Shown: positions 35,204-44,122, counted from the first letter of the stretch. The stretch: 64,000 nucleotides of DNA from Flavobacteriales bacterium (GCA_022402535.1 JAKRSD010000029.1:1-64000), one strand, 5' to 3'. Notes: a model not told the origin generated them from the sequence alone. Made by a program: numbers and translations.

Positions 35204-35842
35204 CTATTTTTTTCGGGTTTTAATAACGTAATTAAAACCAAATTGAGAATATGGGATACCTGAAGTATTAAGTTCTTTTGGTTTAGTTATAAATTGCCAC
35301 CAACCCAAATCCACATTGAATGTAAAAGCTTCTTTTAGCCTGATATTTACTCCTACTCCAGCACGCATTTTATGGTATATATCTATTCTTCTGTAATTTT
35401 GGTCAAAGTTTACATAACCATCAAAGTTACCAAACATATAATTTACAAACGGGTAGAGAGTAATACTGCGGTGATTCAGGAAATAATACTTGCTCTGAAA
35501 TCCTAAATCCCAATAATAGCGAGGTGGATTTTTGGTTGACCATGAAATATACTGCATTGAGTTTAACCCTATTGACCAGCGTTTCAAAAGGAAATAATTT
35601 ATACTCGGCCCAAATTGAAGTCCCAATCTGTTATCAATAGGTCCGTTGGTTATAAAATCAAGCATGATACCCGCAGTAGAGCCAAACATTAGGCTTCCTT
35701 TGTCAAAAAGTCGTCCTTTCCCATAGAGGGAGTCATTGAGTAATGCTTTGCCGTTTAACGCTTTTTTAGAATTTGGAACTACTTGCCCATGCATTGTGAT
35801 AGAAAGTAGAATACACGTAAGAGCAAATAAATAGGTTTTCAT
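35204..35842 (-). CDS. Putative outer-membrane beta-barrel protein
   Basis: The 212-residue protein has a signal peptide (MKTYLFALTCILLSITMHGQ). Its alternating aromatic/polar strands (LGLQFGPSINYFLLKRWSIG, YWDLGFQSKYYFLNHRSITL) end in an aromatic-rich terminal strand FGFNYVIKTRKK, as expected for a small outer-membrane barrel. I cannot assign a named family. It is convergent with pdxA, 2 nt apart, and monocistronic. Confidence 0.7.
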   Translation of the reverse strand: MKTYLFALTCILLSITMHGQVVPNSKKALNGKALLNDSLYGKGRLFDKGSLMFGSTAGIMLDFITNGPIDNRLGLQFGPSINYFLLKRWSIGLNSMQYISWSTKNPPRYYWDLGFQSKYYFLNHRSITLYPFVNYMFGNFDGYVNFDQNYRRIDIYHKMRAGVGVNIRLKEAFTFNVDLGWWQFITKPKELNTSGIPYSQFGFNYVIKTRKK

Positions 35843-36020
35843 ATTTTTAATCTCTTTTTAGATTAATGGATATAAATGTTTTATAGCCAATTTAGTACCT
35901 AATTAGATAAAGCTAAACTTAAGAGGTTAAAGAATTGATTTTTTTATTTAGACGAAAATAGAAATTACAAGCCTCAAATTCAAAGGAGAAACAAAATTTT
36001 TTTGTTTCCCCAAGTAATCA

Positions 36021-36028
36021 TATCTTTG
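36021..36028 (+). promoter_or_regulatory. -7 box TATCTTTG for the DUF177-rpmF-plsX-fabH operon
   Basis: This exact TAnnTTTG match ends 11 nt before the ATG at 36040 and is preceded by an AT-rich region. Confidence 0.65.
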
Positions 36029-36039
36029 CAGCCCTCTTT

Positions 36040-36600
36040 ATGAAAAAGTCGGATGAATTTTTAGTGCAATTCGAAGGATTGAAGCTGGGTTCACACCACT
36101 TTGACTGGGAGATAAATGATTCGTTCTTTGATGAATTTGATGACGTGGAATTTGGCGGAAGCCATTTCGGGGTAGAGATGAATCTGCTGAAAGAAAGCAA
36201 TATGCTTATTTTGGAGTTTGATATCCAAGGAAATGTGCCCTTTGCCTGCGATTTGTGCCTCGAAGATATTTCGGTGCCCGTTTCGCACAAAGACCGCCTG
36301 ATCGTGAAGTTCTCTTCAGAGCCTCAGGAAGCTACGGAAGAAATGGTGGTATTGAGCCACAATGATTATCAGATAGATGTAAAACAATTCATCTATGAAT
36401 ATATCGTTCTTTCCGTTCCCTTTCGCAGAGTTTGCGCTTCGCCCGGTAATACACCCCAATGCAATGTGGAGGTGTTATCCAAGTTGAAAGAGTTTAATCT
36501 TCCGGAAGAAGATTTGCCGGAGCAAAATACAGGCAATGAAGAGGAAAACACCGATTGGTCCGCGCTCAACGCATTAAAAGATAAATTTAGGAATAATTAA
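36040..36600 (+). CDS. DUF177 (YceD) family protein
   Basis: The 186-residue protein has the DUF177 layout: an N-terminal beta region and the Cys pair in VPFACDLCLEDISVPV, then an acidic strand-helix and a second Cys region (RRVCASPGNTPQCN) followed by an acidic tail. YceD proteins are linked to 23S rRNA accumulation and almost always precede rpmF, as here (12 nt). The rpmF-plsX-fabH order downstream is the classic one. The extra Cys near residues ~130-145 may make a metal site. Confidence 0.88.
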   Translation: MKKSDEFLVQFEGLKLGSHHFDWEINDSFFDEFDDVEFGGSHFGVEMNLLKESNMLILEFDIQGNVPFACDLCLEDISVPVSHKDRLIVKFSSEPQEATEEMVVLSHNDYQIDVKQFIYEYIVLSVPFRRVCASPGNTPQCNVEVLSKLKEFNLPEEDLPEQNTGNEEENTDWSALNALKDKFRNN

Positions 36601-36612
36601 AAACAGAATACA

Positions 36613-36804
36613 ATGCCAAATCCAAAACGCAGACATTCCAAAACAAGGAGTAAAAAGCGTAGAACGCATTACAAGGCTTCGCTGCCTACATTGGCTAAAT
36701 GCAATGTAACCGGAGTGGTTCACCGTATGCACCGTGCTTACGAAGTGGACGGAAATCTTTTTTACAACGGAAAATTAGTAGTTGAAGCTAAAGCCGAAGC
36801 CTAA
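36613..36804 (+). CDS. rpmF: 50S ribosomal protein L32
   Basis: The 63-residue ribosomal protein begins MPNPKRRHSKTRSKKRRTHY, the diagnostic basic L32 N-terminus. It has only one Cys (AKCNVTG), so it is the zinc-free form. It lies 12 nt after the DUF177 gene and 5 nt before plsX, linking ribosome and lipid synthesis genes. Confidence 0.96.
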   Translation: MPNPKRRHSKTRSKKRRTHYKASLPTLAKCNVTGVVHRMHRAYEVDGNLFYNGKLVVEAKAEA

Positions 36805-36809
36805 TTTTC

Positions 36810-37784
36810 GTGGAAAATAAGGTAAACATAGGGTTAGACGTAGCAGGAGGCGATTTTGCGCCGGGTTGCAATCTCGAGGGAGCCGCTATGGCTCTTTCCG
36901 GGTTTGGAGACCGTCTGCACCTTACGCTTTTCGGTAATGAAGAAGTTATCCGTGAAGGACTGAAATCACATAACATCCCGGAATCTTCTGTTACCGTGGT
37001 GCATGCCCCCGAAATCATTGAAATGGGCGATTCGCCCCTCAAAGCATTTCTTTCAAAACCCAATTCAAGTATTGCCGTTGGCTTCAAATATCTGAAAGAA
37101 GGTTTGATTGACGGATTTGCCAGTGCCGGTAGTACCGGCGCCATGTTCGGAGGAGCGGTTATTTCATTAGGCGGCGTGGTAGATAATATCCGCCCCTGCA
37201 TGATGACTTATGTGCCCAAACCTTCGGGAAGAGACGGAATCATTCTGGACATAGGAGCCAGTGCCGATTCTAAACCCGAAAACCTATACCAGTTTGCCGT
37301 ACTGGGAAGTACTTTTGCCCAATTGATTTCAAACATTGACAATCCCAGAGTAGGATTACTCAACATAGGCGAAGAACCCGAAAAAGGAAACGAACTTACT
37401 AAAGCTGCGTACAAGCTCATGGACGGTTCCACCGACTTTAATTTTGTCGGAAACGTAGAAGGACATGATTTTTTTCGTGATAAAGCCGATGTGTATGTAT
37501 GTAACGGTTTTACAGGTAATGTAATCGTTAAATACAGCGAATCGTGGTATCAGCTTTGCCGCAAATTCGGCATGAATAACGAATTTTTGGAAAGGTTCAA
37601 CTTCGAAAACCAAGGTGGTTCTCCGGTGTTGGGCGTGAACGGTTCGGTAGTTATCGGACATGGTATCAGCAACGGAAAAGCCATCAAAAACATGATTCGC
37701 CTGACCATGAACGTGGTGGAAAACAAACTTTCACAGCGCATCAAAGAAGCGCTTTCGCGCAACGATTCATCCACCCATGAGTAA
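36810..37784 (+). CDS. plsX: Phosphate acyltransferase PlsX
   Basis: PlsX makes acyl-phosphate from acyl-ACP, the first step of phospholipid synthesis in most bacteria. The 324-residue protein starts at GTG, 5 nt after rpmF. Typical motifs are IGLDVAGGDFAPGCN (the Asp-rich N-terminus), SAGSTGAMFGGAVISLG, DIGASADSKPENLYQFA, NIGEEPEKG and CNGFTGNVIVKYSE. It is a peripheral inner-membrane enzyme. It overlaps fabH by 8 nt in another frame. Confidence 0.95.
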   Translation: MENKVNIGLDVAGGDFAPGCNLEGAAMALSGFGDRLHLTLFGNEEVIREGLKSHNIPESSVTVVHAPEIIEMGDSPLKAFLSKPNSSIAVGFKYLKEGLIDGFASAGSTGAMFGGAVISLGGVVDNIRPCMMTYVPKPSGRDGIILDIGASADSKPENLYQFAVLGSTFAQLISNIDNPRVGLLNIGEEPEKGNELTKAAYKLMDGSTDFNFVGNVEGHDFFRDKADVYVCNGFTGNVIVKYSESWYQLCRKFGMNNEFLERFNFENQGGSPVLGVNGSVVIGHGISNGKAIKNMIRLTMNVVENKLSQRIKEALSRNDSSTHE

Positions 37785-38772
37785 TATCAGAGCCGCCATA
37801 ACGGGAGTTCAGGGATTCATTCCCGAAGACATTCTCACCAACGAAGAGTTGGCAACTATGGTGGACACAAACCCGGAATGGATTACCTCCCGTACCGGAA
37901 TCAGCGAACGCAGAATTTTAAAAGGAAAACTAGGCACCTCCTATATGGCCGTGGAGGCTGTTAAGGGGCTGCTTGCCAAAACGGGCACCCGTCCCGAAGA
38001 CATAGATTTACTTATTGTAGGCACCGTTACTCCCGATTTTACTTTTCCGGCAACCGCAAATCTGGTCGCTTCTGAAACCGGTTGCGTAAATGCATACAGC
38101 TACGATATTAATGCCGCCTGTTCGGGATTTATTTATTCGCTCGTAACGGGAGCACAACATATAGAATCGGGCCGCTATAAAAAAGTAATTGTGGTGGGTG
38201 CCGATAAAATGTCTTCCATTATTGATTATTCCGACCGTACTACCTGCGTGATTTTTGGTGACGGTGCAGGTGCCGTTCTTTTGGAACCTTCTGCCGACGA
38301 AAACGGTCTGGTGGATTTTATCCTCAAAAGCGACGGTGCCGGATGTAAATATCTGCACAAAAAAGCAGGAGGATCCGTGAATCCTTCCAACCCGCGCAAT
38401 GTATATGGTGGAGACCATTATGTTTATCAGGAAGGGCAGGCTGTATTCAAATTTGCGGTGGTGAATATGGCGCAGATATCATACGACATTATGGAACGCA
38501 ACGGACTCACCAACGAGTCGGTGAACTGGCTGGTTCCCCACCAAGCCAACAAACGCATTATCGATGCCACAGCTGAGCGCATGGGACTACCTCCCGAAAA
38601 GGTGATGCTCAATATTCAACGCTACGGAAACACAACCGCGGGTACCATTCCACTTTGTTTATGGGATTATGAATCTCAACTCCGCAAAGGCGATAACCTT
38701 ATCATTTCTGCCTTCGGCGGCGGATTCACCTGGGGCGCCATTTATCTGCGCTGGGCTTACGACGGCAAGTAG
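37777..38772 (+). CDS. fabH: 3-oxoacyl-ACP synthase III
   Basis: FabH condenses acetyl-CoA with malonyl-ACP to start fatty-acid synthesis. The 331-residue enzyme has all catalytic residues: Cys in DINAACSGFIYSL, His in VPHQANKRI, and Asn in RYGNTTAGTIP. It ends GGGFTWGAIYLRW as expected. The start codon lies inside the plsX end (8-nt overlap). A second, more diverged KAS III gene lies at 56145-57281 and probably serves a different pathway. Confidence 0.96.
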   Translation: MSNIRAAITGVQGFIPEDILTNEELATMVDTNPEWITSRTGISERRILKGKLGTSYMAVEAVKGLLAKTGTRPEDIDLLIVGTVTPDFTFPATANLVASETGCVNAYSYDINAACSGFIYSLVTGAQHIESGRYKKVIVVGADKMSSIIDYSDRTTCVIFGDGAGAVLLEPSADENGLVDFILKSDGAGCKYLHKKAGGSVNPSNPRNVYGGDHYVYQEGQAVFKFAVVNMAQISYDIMERNGLTNESVNWLVPHQANKRIIDATAERMGLPPEKVMLNIQRYGNTTAGTIPLCLWDYESQLRKGDNLIISAFGGGFTWGAIYLRWAYDGK

Positions 38773-38952
38773 TTTTTGGAGTAGTAAGTATTAGGTATTT
38801 AGTATTTAGACTTTGGATGCTTTAATTATTCTTCCTTTTTCAATCAGTTAATTGTTATACGTGTTATCGGGCACTAGGCACTTGTCTTGATTCATGTCTC
38901 TTGGTTCTTGAATCGTTTTCATAAGCACATTTTCACATCAGCACATTAAAAC
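38773..38952. repeat. Low-complexity intergenic sequence of repeated short words
   Basis: The gap between fabH and gcvT holds reiterated words: TAGTAAGTATTAGGTATTTAG, and TCTTGATTC / TCTTGGTTCTTG, then ACATTTTCACATCAGCACAT. Similar degenerate stretches recur between genes in many Bacteroidota. No gene is seen. Confidence 0.45.
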
Positions 38953-38960
38953 TACCTTTG
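38953..38960 (+). promoter_or_regulatory. -7 box TACCTTTG for gcvT
   Basis: This exact TAnnTTTG match is only 5 nt before the ATG at 38966, implying a near-leaderless mRNA. Confidence 0.65.
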
Positions 38961-38965
38961 TCCCC

Positions 38966-40045
38966 ATGAAAGAAGTTGTATTAAATCATATTCACGTGGG
39001 CCTCGGGGCCAAAATGGTTCCGTTTGCCGGATTCTCCATGCCTGTTTCATATAAGGGATTAAACATTGAACACCTTGCCGTGCGAGGCAGTGCGGGAATT
39101 TTTGATGTTTCGCATATGGGCGAGTTTTTTGTTACGGGGCCTAATGCCCTGGATCTGATTCAATTTGTAACTTCAAACGACGCTTCCAAACTGGTGGACG
39201 GTCAGGTGCAATATTCCTGTCTGCCCAACGAAAACGGAGGTGCGGTGGATGACTTACTCGTGTATCGCTATCATGCCGAGAAATTCCTCTTAGTAGTAAA
39301 TGCTTCCAACATTGAGAAAGATTGGAATCATATTTCAAAATATAATGAACGTTTTGGGGCTACCCTTTCTAATCAGTCAGACGAATATTGTCTGTTTGCC
39401 GTGCAGGGTCCCAAAGCTGCTGCATTTCTTCAAACCCTTACGGAAGTAAACCTTTCCGACATTCCGTATTACAATTTCAGGGTAGGGGCTATGGCCGGAA
39501 TCGAAGAGGTAATCATCAGCAATACAGGATATACCGGTGCCGGCGGGTTTGAATTGTATGTAAAAAATGCCGATGCCGAAAAATTATGGAATGCCGTATG
39601 CGAAGCCGGAAAATCGGTCAATATGGAATATGCAGGATTGGGCTGCCGCGATACCCTTCGCCTGGAAAAAGCATTCTGTCTTTACGGACATGAATTGAAT
39701 GATACCACTTCGCCCATTGAAGCCGGACTGGGGTGGATTACCAAATTCACCAAAGACTTTGTGGGACGAAGTATTATTGAGGGTCATAAAACCAACGGCG
39801 TATCGCGCAAATTGGTGGGTTTTGAAATGATTGACCGTGGAATTCCCCGTCAGGGATATAAAATAATGGATGCTGCAGGAAACGAAATAGGAGAAGTAAC
39901 TTCGGGCACGCAATCGCCCAGTTTGGGCAAAGCCATTGGTCTTGGATATGTAACGGTTGAAAATTCTTCTTTGGGAACTGAAATTTTTATCGAAATTCGT
40001 GATAAGAAGATTAAAGCTTCGGTTATTAAAACCCCATTCCTCTAA
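38966..40045 (+). CDS. gcvT: Glycine cleavage system aminomethyltransferase (T protein)
   Basis: GcvT transfers the methylene group from aminomethyl-lipoyl H protein to tetrahydrofolate and releases ammonia. The 359-residue length is normal. Motifs include GIFDVSHMGEF, the conserved catalytic Asp region GGAVDDLLVYR, SNTGYTGAGGFELY and AGLGCRDTLRLE. The other glycine-cleavage genes are not in the window, as is common. comB starts 9 nt after the stop. Confidence 0.95.
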   Translation: MKEVVLNHIHVGLGAKMVPFAGFSMPVSYKGLNIEHLAVRGSAGIFDVSHMGEFFVTGPNALDLIQFVTSNDASKLVDGQVQYSCLPNENGGAVDDLLVYRYHAEKFLLVVNASNIEKDWNHISKYNERFGATLSNQSDEYCLFAVQGPKAAAFLQTLTEVNLSDIPYYNFRVGAMAGIEEVIISNTGYTGAGGFELYVKNADAEKLWNAVCEAGKSVNMEYAGLGCRDTLRLEKAFCLYGHELNDTTSPIEAGLGWITKFTKDFVGRSIIEGHKTNGVSRKLVGFEMIDRGIPRQGYKIMDAAGNEIGEVTSGTQSPSLGKAIGLGYVTVENSSLGTEIFIEIRDKKIKASVIKTPFL

Positions 40046-40054
40046 CCATTGCCT

Positions 40055-40825
40055 ATGCCTATAGTAAAAGTCTGTTTTTCGCCCATGCTTTATCCGCTCT
40101 ATGCGGCCAAAGAAACCGTAACTGTGGTGGTGGATGTGCTTAGAGCTACCAGTGCTATCTGTACGGCTTTTGAACATGGCATTGCCCGTGTAATTCCCGT
40201 GCCCGATGTGGAGGATACCTACTTCTATAAAGACCACGATGATGTCATTGTAGCTGCCGAACGCGGAGGCGAAGTGGTGGAAGGATTCAGTTACGGAAAT
40301 TCTCCGTTTTCCTATATGAATGACGAAATCAAAGGAAAAACACTGGTAATAACCACCACCAATGGTACACAGGCGATAGAAGCCGCTAAAGATTCTCAGA
40401 TAATTTTGGTGGGTTCCTTTCTGAATTTTGATGCGCTAACCGAAAATCTACGTAACATAGACCGCGATGTGATGGTATTATGCGCCGGTTGGAAAAATCG
40501 CTTCAATTTGGAAGACACCCTGTTTGCGGGGGCTGTAACCGAAAACCTGTTGGAAGCCGGTTTTTCGTATGCCACCGACAGCGATGCCGCATTGGCTTCT
40601 TTGTCGTTGTACAAATCCGCCAAGTACGATTTATTCGATTTCCTCGAAAATTCATCACACCGCAACCGCCTAGAAAGGCTGAATTTGGAAGAAGATGTAA
40701 AATATTGCCTCAGTTTCAACAAAACCCGTTGTGTGCCTTATTTAAAAGGCGATTCTCTGATTGATGCCTCTAAAAACGGAGGATTGGAATTGCTGAAATC
40801 GGCCCTTCAGGAAAATAAAGTATAA
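40055..40825 (+). CDS. comB: 2-phosphosulfolactate phosphatase (ComB family)
   Basis: ComB hydrolyses 2-phosphosulfolactate to sulfolactate. I choose the ATG at 40055 over a TTG two codons earlier. The family core is VVVDVLRATSAICTAFEHG, then AERGGEVVEGFSYGNSP, TTTNGTQAIEAA and CAGWKNRFNLEDTLFAGA. In methanogens it serves coenzyme M synthesis. In Bacteroidota the substrate is less clear; a sulfonate route toward sulfonolipids is possible but unproven. It lies between gcvT and a thioredoxin-fold gene, probably one transcript. Confidence 0.88.
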   Translation: MPIVKVCFSPMLYPLYAAKETVTVVVDVLRATSAICTAFEHGIARVIPVPDVEDTYFYKDHDDVIVAAERGGEVVEGFSYGNSPFSYMNDEIKGKTLVITTTNGTQAIEAAKDSQIILVGSFLNFDALTENLRNIDRDVMVLCAGWKNRFNLEDTLFAGAVTENLLEAGFSYATDSDAALASLSLYKSAKYDLFDFLENSSHRNRLERLNLEEDVKYCLSFNKTRCVPYLKGDSLIDASKNGGLELLKSALQENKV

Positions 40826-40827
40826 CG

Positions 40828-41247
40828 GTGAGGGCGGCTATTTTTATTGGTGTTTATTTTCTTTTCTTTTCCACCGGTGCTTTAGCCCAAAAGGCGACCG
40901 TACGTTTCAAAAAATATACCTGGTATCAGGGGTTAACCTTAGCCAAACAGCAGAATAAATCACTGTTTCTATATATCAGTCAGCCGGGTTGCGATTATTG
41001 CAAAGAGTTTAATGCCATAACTCTCAAAAACCGGGATTTGGTTATGTTTTTAAATAAACATTTTATTCTGATAAAGCACAGTGTGAAAACAAAATATGGT
41101 GAAGCCATAGCCCGCGATTACCATTTGCAGTCCACTCCGGCATTGCTGTTGCAAAAACCCGGTTCTGCCGATCCACCGCTTATTCTGTACGAAAACCTGA
41201 ATGCAGAAGAATTGCTCAATAAACTGAAGGCATTTCTCGATTCTTAG
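40828..41247 (+). CDS. Periplasmic thioredoxin-fold protein
   Basis: The 139-residue exported protein starts at GTG, 2 nt after comB. A signal peptide (AIFIGVYFLFFSTGALAQ) precedes a thioredoxin-like domain with the redox-type motif SQPGCDYCKEF and the cis-Pro region QSTPALLLQKPG. It resembles DUF255/thioredoxin-7 type proteins that handle disulfides or Cu-protein assembly in the periplasm. The gene overlaps purK by 4 nt tail-to-tail. Confidence 0.82.
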   Translation: MRAAIFIGVYFLFFSTGALAQKATVRFKKYTWYQGLTLAKQQNKSLFLYISQPGCDYCKEFNAITLKNRDLVMFLNKHFILIKHSVKTKYGEAIARDYHLQSTPALLLQKPGSADPPLILYENLNAEELLNKLKAFLDS

Positions 41248-42377
41248 GCCACCACGCGTAGCGTAGCTTTTACTTTTTTTGCTTTTTCCAGGGCTCTGGC
41301 GGCATCGGCATCCAGTATGGTTACATGTCCCATTTTACGATAGGGTTTGGTATGCGTTTTTCCATATAGATGCACATACACCCCGGGAATCTGCATCACT
41401 TCTTCCAAGCCTTCATATACGGCTGGACCGCTATGTGCAGGGTCTCCCAGCAGGTTCACCATCACACTCGGTTGCACAATATCCGTGCAGCCCAGTGGCA
41501 GATTCATAATGCTTCGGAAATGCATTTCATATTGGGAACAGTAATTGCCTTCAATGGTTTGGTGACCGCTGTTGTGGGGGCGTGGCGCCACTTCATTCAC
41601 CCAGATTTCGCCCGTTTTGGTCAGAAACATTTCCACCGCCAGAATGCCCACCATACCCAGTGCTTCTATCACTTGGCGGGCAATTTCCTGGGCTTTCTTT
41701 TCTGTATCGGCAGGTATTTGGGCAGGCGAAGCCAAAAACTCCACCATATTCGCCACCGGATGAAACACCATTTCCACCGCCGGATATACTGCCGTTTCCC
41801 CCTTTTCATTGCGGGCCACAATTACCGAAAGTTCCTTTTCAAAATCCACCAATTCTTCCACCAGACTGGGTTCGTCAAAGGCCGAATCCAAATCTGCCGC
41901 CACCCGCAGGGGTTTCACGCCGTAGCCATCATAGCCGCCTTTGCGCAACTTTTGGAAGACCGGCAATTGCGTGGTTTTTTGCCGCACCTCATCGGCATTT
42001 TCCGCCAAAAAATAAGGTCCCGTAGGAATTCCGTGTTTTGTGTAAAATGCCTTTTGCGCCCCTTTATCTTTTATCAGTTCCAGAATATGCGGCTGGGGAT
42101 ACACTTTTTTGCCTTCCTTTTCCAGTTGGTGAAGGGCTTCCGTGTTTACATGCTCAAATTCTATGGTAACTATATCGCATGCCCGGCCAAAATCAAGTAC
42201 GGTCTGGTAGTCATTAAAACTGCCTTGCACAAACTCAGGTGCAATAGGCGCACAGGGAGCATCCCCCGCGGGATCCAGCACCCGAACCCGGGCATTGTAG
42301 TTATAACTTTCCTGCAAAAACATGCGGCCCAATTGTCCTCCGCCCAGTATGCCGATAGTCCGGTTCAGTGTACTCAT
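41244..42377 (-). CDS. purK: 5-(carboxyamino)imidazole ribonucleotide synthase
   Basis: PurK carboxylates aminoimidazole ribonucleotide using ATP and bicarbonate in purine synthesis. I use the ATG at 42377 (MSTLNRTIGILGGGQLGRMF) because a TACCTTTG promoter box sits 4 nt upstream; the longer frame beginning upstream is unlikely. ATP-grasp motifs include FQKLRKGGYDGYG, VEELVDFEKELSVIVAR and NEVAPRPHNSGHQTIEG, which is diagnostic. The length, 377 residues, is usual. purE is not adjacent. Confidence 0.94.
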   Translation of the reverse strand: MSTLNRTIGILGGGQLGRMFLQESYNYNARVRVLDPAGDAPCAPIAPEFVQGSFNDYQTVLDFGRACDIVTIEFEHVNTEALHQLEKEGKKVYPQPHILELIKDKGAQKAFYTKHGIPTGPYFLAENADEVRQKTTQLPVFQKLRKGGYDGYGVKPLRVAADLDSAFDEPSLVEELVDFEKELSVIVARNEKGETAVYPAVEMVFHPVANMVEFLASPAQIPADTEKKAQEIARQVIEALGMVGILAVEMFLTKTGEIWVNEVAPRPHNSGHQTIEGNYCSQYEMHFRSIMNLPLGCTDIVQPSVMVNLLGDPAHSGPAVYEGLEEVMQIPGVYVHLYGKTHTKPYRKMGHVTILDADAARALEKAKKVKATLRVVA

Positions 42378-42381
42378 GGCA

Positions 42382-42389
42382 CAAAGGTA
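42382..42389 (-). promoter_or_regulatory. -7 box TACCTTTG for purK
   Basis: This exact match on the minus strand, 4 nt before the chosen ATG, supports that start and a near-leaderless mRNA. Confidence 0.65.
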
Positions 42390-42438
42390 ATCAAGCAGGG
42401 TGTTTTTTGTAGCCGATTTTTTTAGGGGCGGCAGACAC

Positions 42439-42499
42439 GCTTTCCGCTGCAAGTCCTCGTGCCGACCGAAGCGTCGGCACTCCGGGCTTTACGCTGCAA
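42439..42499. repeat. REP-like element with hairpin between purK and icd
   Basis: GCTTTCCGCTGCAA (42439-42452) is repeated as GCTTTACGCTGCAA (42486-42499). Between them an 8-bp hairpin, GTGCCGAC/GTCGGCAC (42459-42480), has a 6-nt loop. The word pattern matches a dispersed intergenic repeat I have seen in several Bacteroidota genomes. Confidence 0.55.
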
Positions 42500-42550
42500 T
42501 CGTTGCCGCAGGATAATTTCCTCCGAACTGGCATTTTTCGCTGATTTGGT

Positions 42551-42558
42551 TACTTTTG
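42551..42558 (+). promoter_or_regulatory. -7 box TACTTTTG for icd
   Basis: This exact TAnnTTTG match lies 40 nt upstream of the ATG at 42599. Confidence 0.6.
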
Positions 42559-42598
42559 CACCCGACGAAAAAAATACTTATCAAAATACACCTGAAAC

Positions 42599-43828
42599 AT
42601 GAGCAAAATTAAGGTAGCCAACCCCGTAGTGGAACTCGACGGCGACGAAATGACCCGCATCATCTGGAAATTTATCAAAGACAAATTGATTCTTCCGTAT
42701 CTGGAAGTGGACATCAAATACTACGATCTGGGTATGGAGTACCGCGATGAAACCAACGATCAGGTTACTATTGACGCTGCTAATGCCATCAAACAGTACG
42801 GAGTGGGTATCAAATGTGCCACCATCACCCCCGACGAAGCCCGTGTGGAAGAATTTGGCCTGAAGCAAATGTGGAAATCACCAAACGGAACCATCCGTAA
42901 TATTCTGGACGGAACCGTTTTCCGTGAGCCCATCGTGTGCAGCAATGTGCCCCGTCTGGTGCCCAACTGGACTGCGCCCATCTGCATCGGTCGTCATGCC
43001 TTCGGCGATCAGTACCGTGCTACCGATTTTGTTACCAAAGGAAAAGGAAAATTGACCGTAAAATTTGAGGGCGAAGACGGAACCGTGCAGGAATTTGAAG
43101 TGTACAATTTCAAAGGCGACGGCGTAGCCCTTACCATGTACAATACCGACGAGAGTATCCGCGGTTTTGCGCATTCCTGCTTCAATCAGGCACTGAGCAA
43201 AGGATGGCCGCTATACTTGTCAACCAAAAACACCATCCTTAAAAAATACGACGGCCGTTTCAAAGATATTTTCCAGGAAATTTACGAGCAGGATTACAAA
43301 GCCCGTTTTGAGGCTGCCGGCATCGTGTATGAGCACCGCCTCATTGATGATATGGTAGCTTCTGCACTCAAATGGAACGGAAACTTTGTTTGGGCCTGTA
43401 AAAACTACGACGGCGACGTACAGTCCGACACCGTTGCCCAAGGTTTTGGCTCTCTGGGTCTGATGACCTCCACGCTGGTTACTCCCGACGGAAAAGTAAT
43501 GGAGGCCGAAGCCGCACACGGAACCGTTACCCGTCACTACCGCGACCATCAGAAAGGAAAACCCACATCCACCAATCCCATTGCCTCTATTTTTGCATGG
43601 ACCCGTGGTTTGGAATTCCGCGGTAAATTAGACGGAAACCAGGAACTGATTAACTTCTGTCAAACCCTGGAGCGCGTATGTGTGGAAACGGTGGAAAGTG
43701 GTAAAATGACCAAAGATTTGGCCGTTTGTATCCACGGAAACAAAGTGAACCATGGCGAACATTATCTGTACACCGAAGAATTCTTAGAAGCGCTGGATAC
43801 CAATCTGAAAGCGGCTCTCGCTAAATAA
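42599..43828 (+). CDS. icd: NADP-dependent isocitrate dehydrogenase (homodimeric, eukaryote-like)
   Basis: This 409-residue TCA-cycle enzyme oxidises isocitrate to 2-oxoglutarate with NADP. Sequence features match the eukaryote-like subfamily: [55 protein letters not shown] and [20 protein letters not shown]. Substrate-binding Arg/Ser residues of SPNGT and the metal Asp residues are present. It is monocistronic, with its own promoter and a strong terminator. Confidence 0.95.
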   Translation: MSKIKVANPVVELDGDEMTRIIWKFIKDKLILPYLEVDIKYYDLGMEYRDETNDQVTIDAANAIKQYGVGIKCATITPDEARVEEFGLKQMWKSPNGTIRNILDGTVFREPIVCSNVPRLVPNWTAPICIGRHAFGDQYRATDFVTKGKGKLTVKFEGEDGTVQEFEVYNFKGDGVALTMYNTDESIRGFAHSCFNQALSKGWPLYLSTKNTILKKYDGRFKDIFQEIYEQDYKARFEAAGIVYEHRLIDDMVASALKWNGNFVWACKNYDGDVQSDTVAQGFGSLGLMTSTLVTPDGKVMEAEAAHGTVTRHYRDHQKGKPTSTNPIASIFAWTRGLEFRGKLDGNQELINFCQTLERVCVETVESGKMTKDLAVCIHGNKVNHGEHYLYTEEFLEALDTNLKAALAK

Positions 43829-43848
43829 TTCACAATTTGAATTGCATA

Positions 43849-43881
43849 ATCCCCGGGTACATTTGCCCGGGGATTTTTTTT
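43849..43881 (+). terminator. Rho-independent terminator of icd
   Basis: CCCCGGG (43851-43857) pairs with CCCGGGG (43866-43872) around an 8-nt loop, followed by a T-run. Confidence 0.85.
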
Positions 43882-43939
43882 GATTGCTAACAAATCATAA
43901 ATCAGCATCTTTTGCGTTTCAGTATCCGTTAGTTTCTGC

Positions 43940-44056
43940 ATGAAAACATTTTTTGCCATTTTACTATTCGCTACCGCTCTTCTTTTGGGAAGCTGCACCA
44001 CCACTCGAAAATGCAATGGAACTCCCGGTACCCGCGTACCGATGGGAGTTATGTAA
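43940..44056 (+). CDS. Very small lipoprotein (38 residues)
   Basis: The frame reads MKTFFAILLFATALLLGSC then TTTRKCNGTPGTRVPMGVM and stops. The signal peptide ends in a lipobox (LLGSC), so Cys19 should be lipidated, leaving a mature peptide of only 20 residues with a second Cys. Tiny lipoproteins of this kind with a C-terminal GxxxPMGVM-like end are common in Bacteroidota, with no known function. It lies between the icd terminator and the promoter of the next gene. Confidence 0.65.
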   Translation: MKTFFAILLFATALLLGSCTTTRKCNGTPGTRVPMGVM

Positions 44057-44114
44057 ATTTCAGAAACCGACACAGCCGCATGTCCTATGGAAAGCGGGTT
44101 TATTTAATTTTATG

Positions 44115-44122
44115 TAGGTTTG
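44115..44122 (+). promoter_or_regulatory. -7 box TAGGTTTG for the 44136 beta-barrel gene
   Basis: This exact TAnnTTTG match is 13 nt upstream of the ATG at 44136. Confidence 0.6.

Noticed and set aside
41370-42425. 351-residue + strand open frame opposite purK
   Set aside because: It is fully antisense to a clear purK gene; the His/Phe-rich translation has no domain and purK has the promoter box.
42378-42452. 25-codon N-terminal extension of purK
   Set aside because: A promoter box lies inside the extension and the PurK family starts at the shorter ATG.
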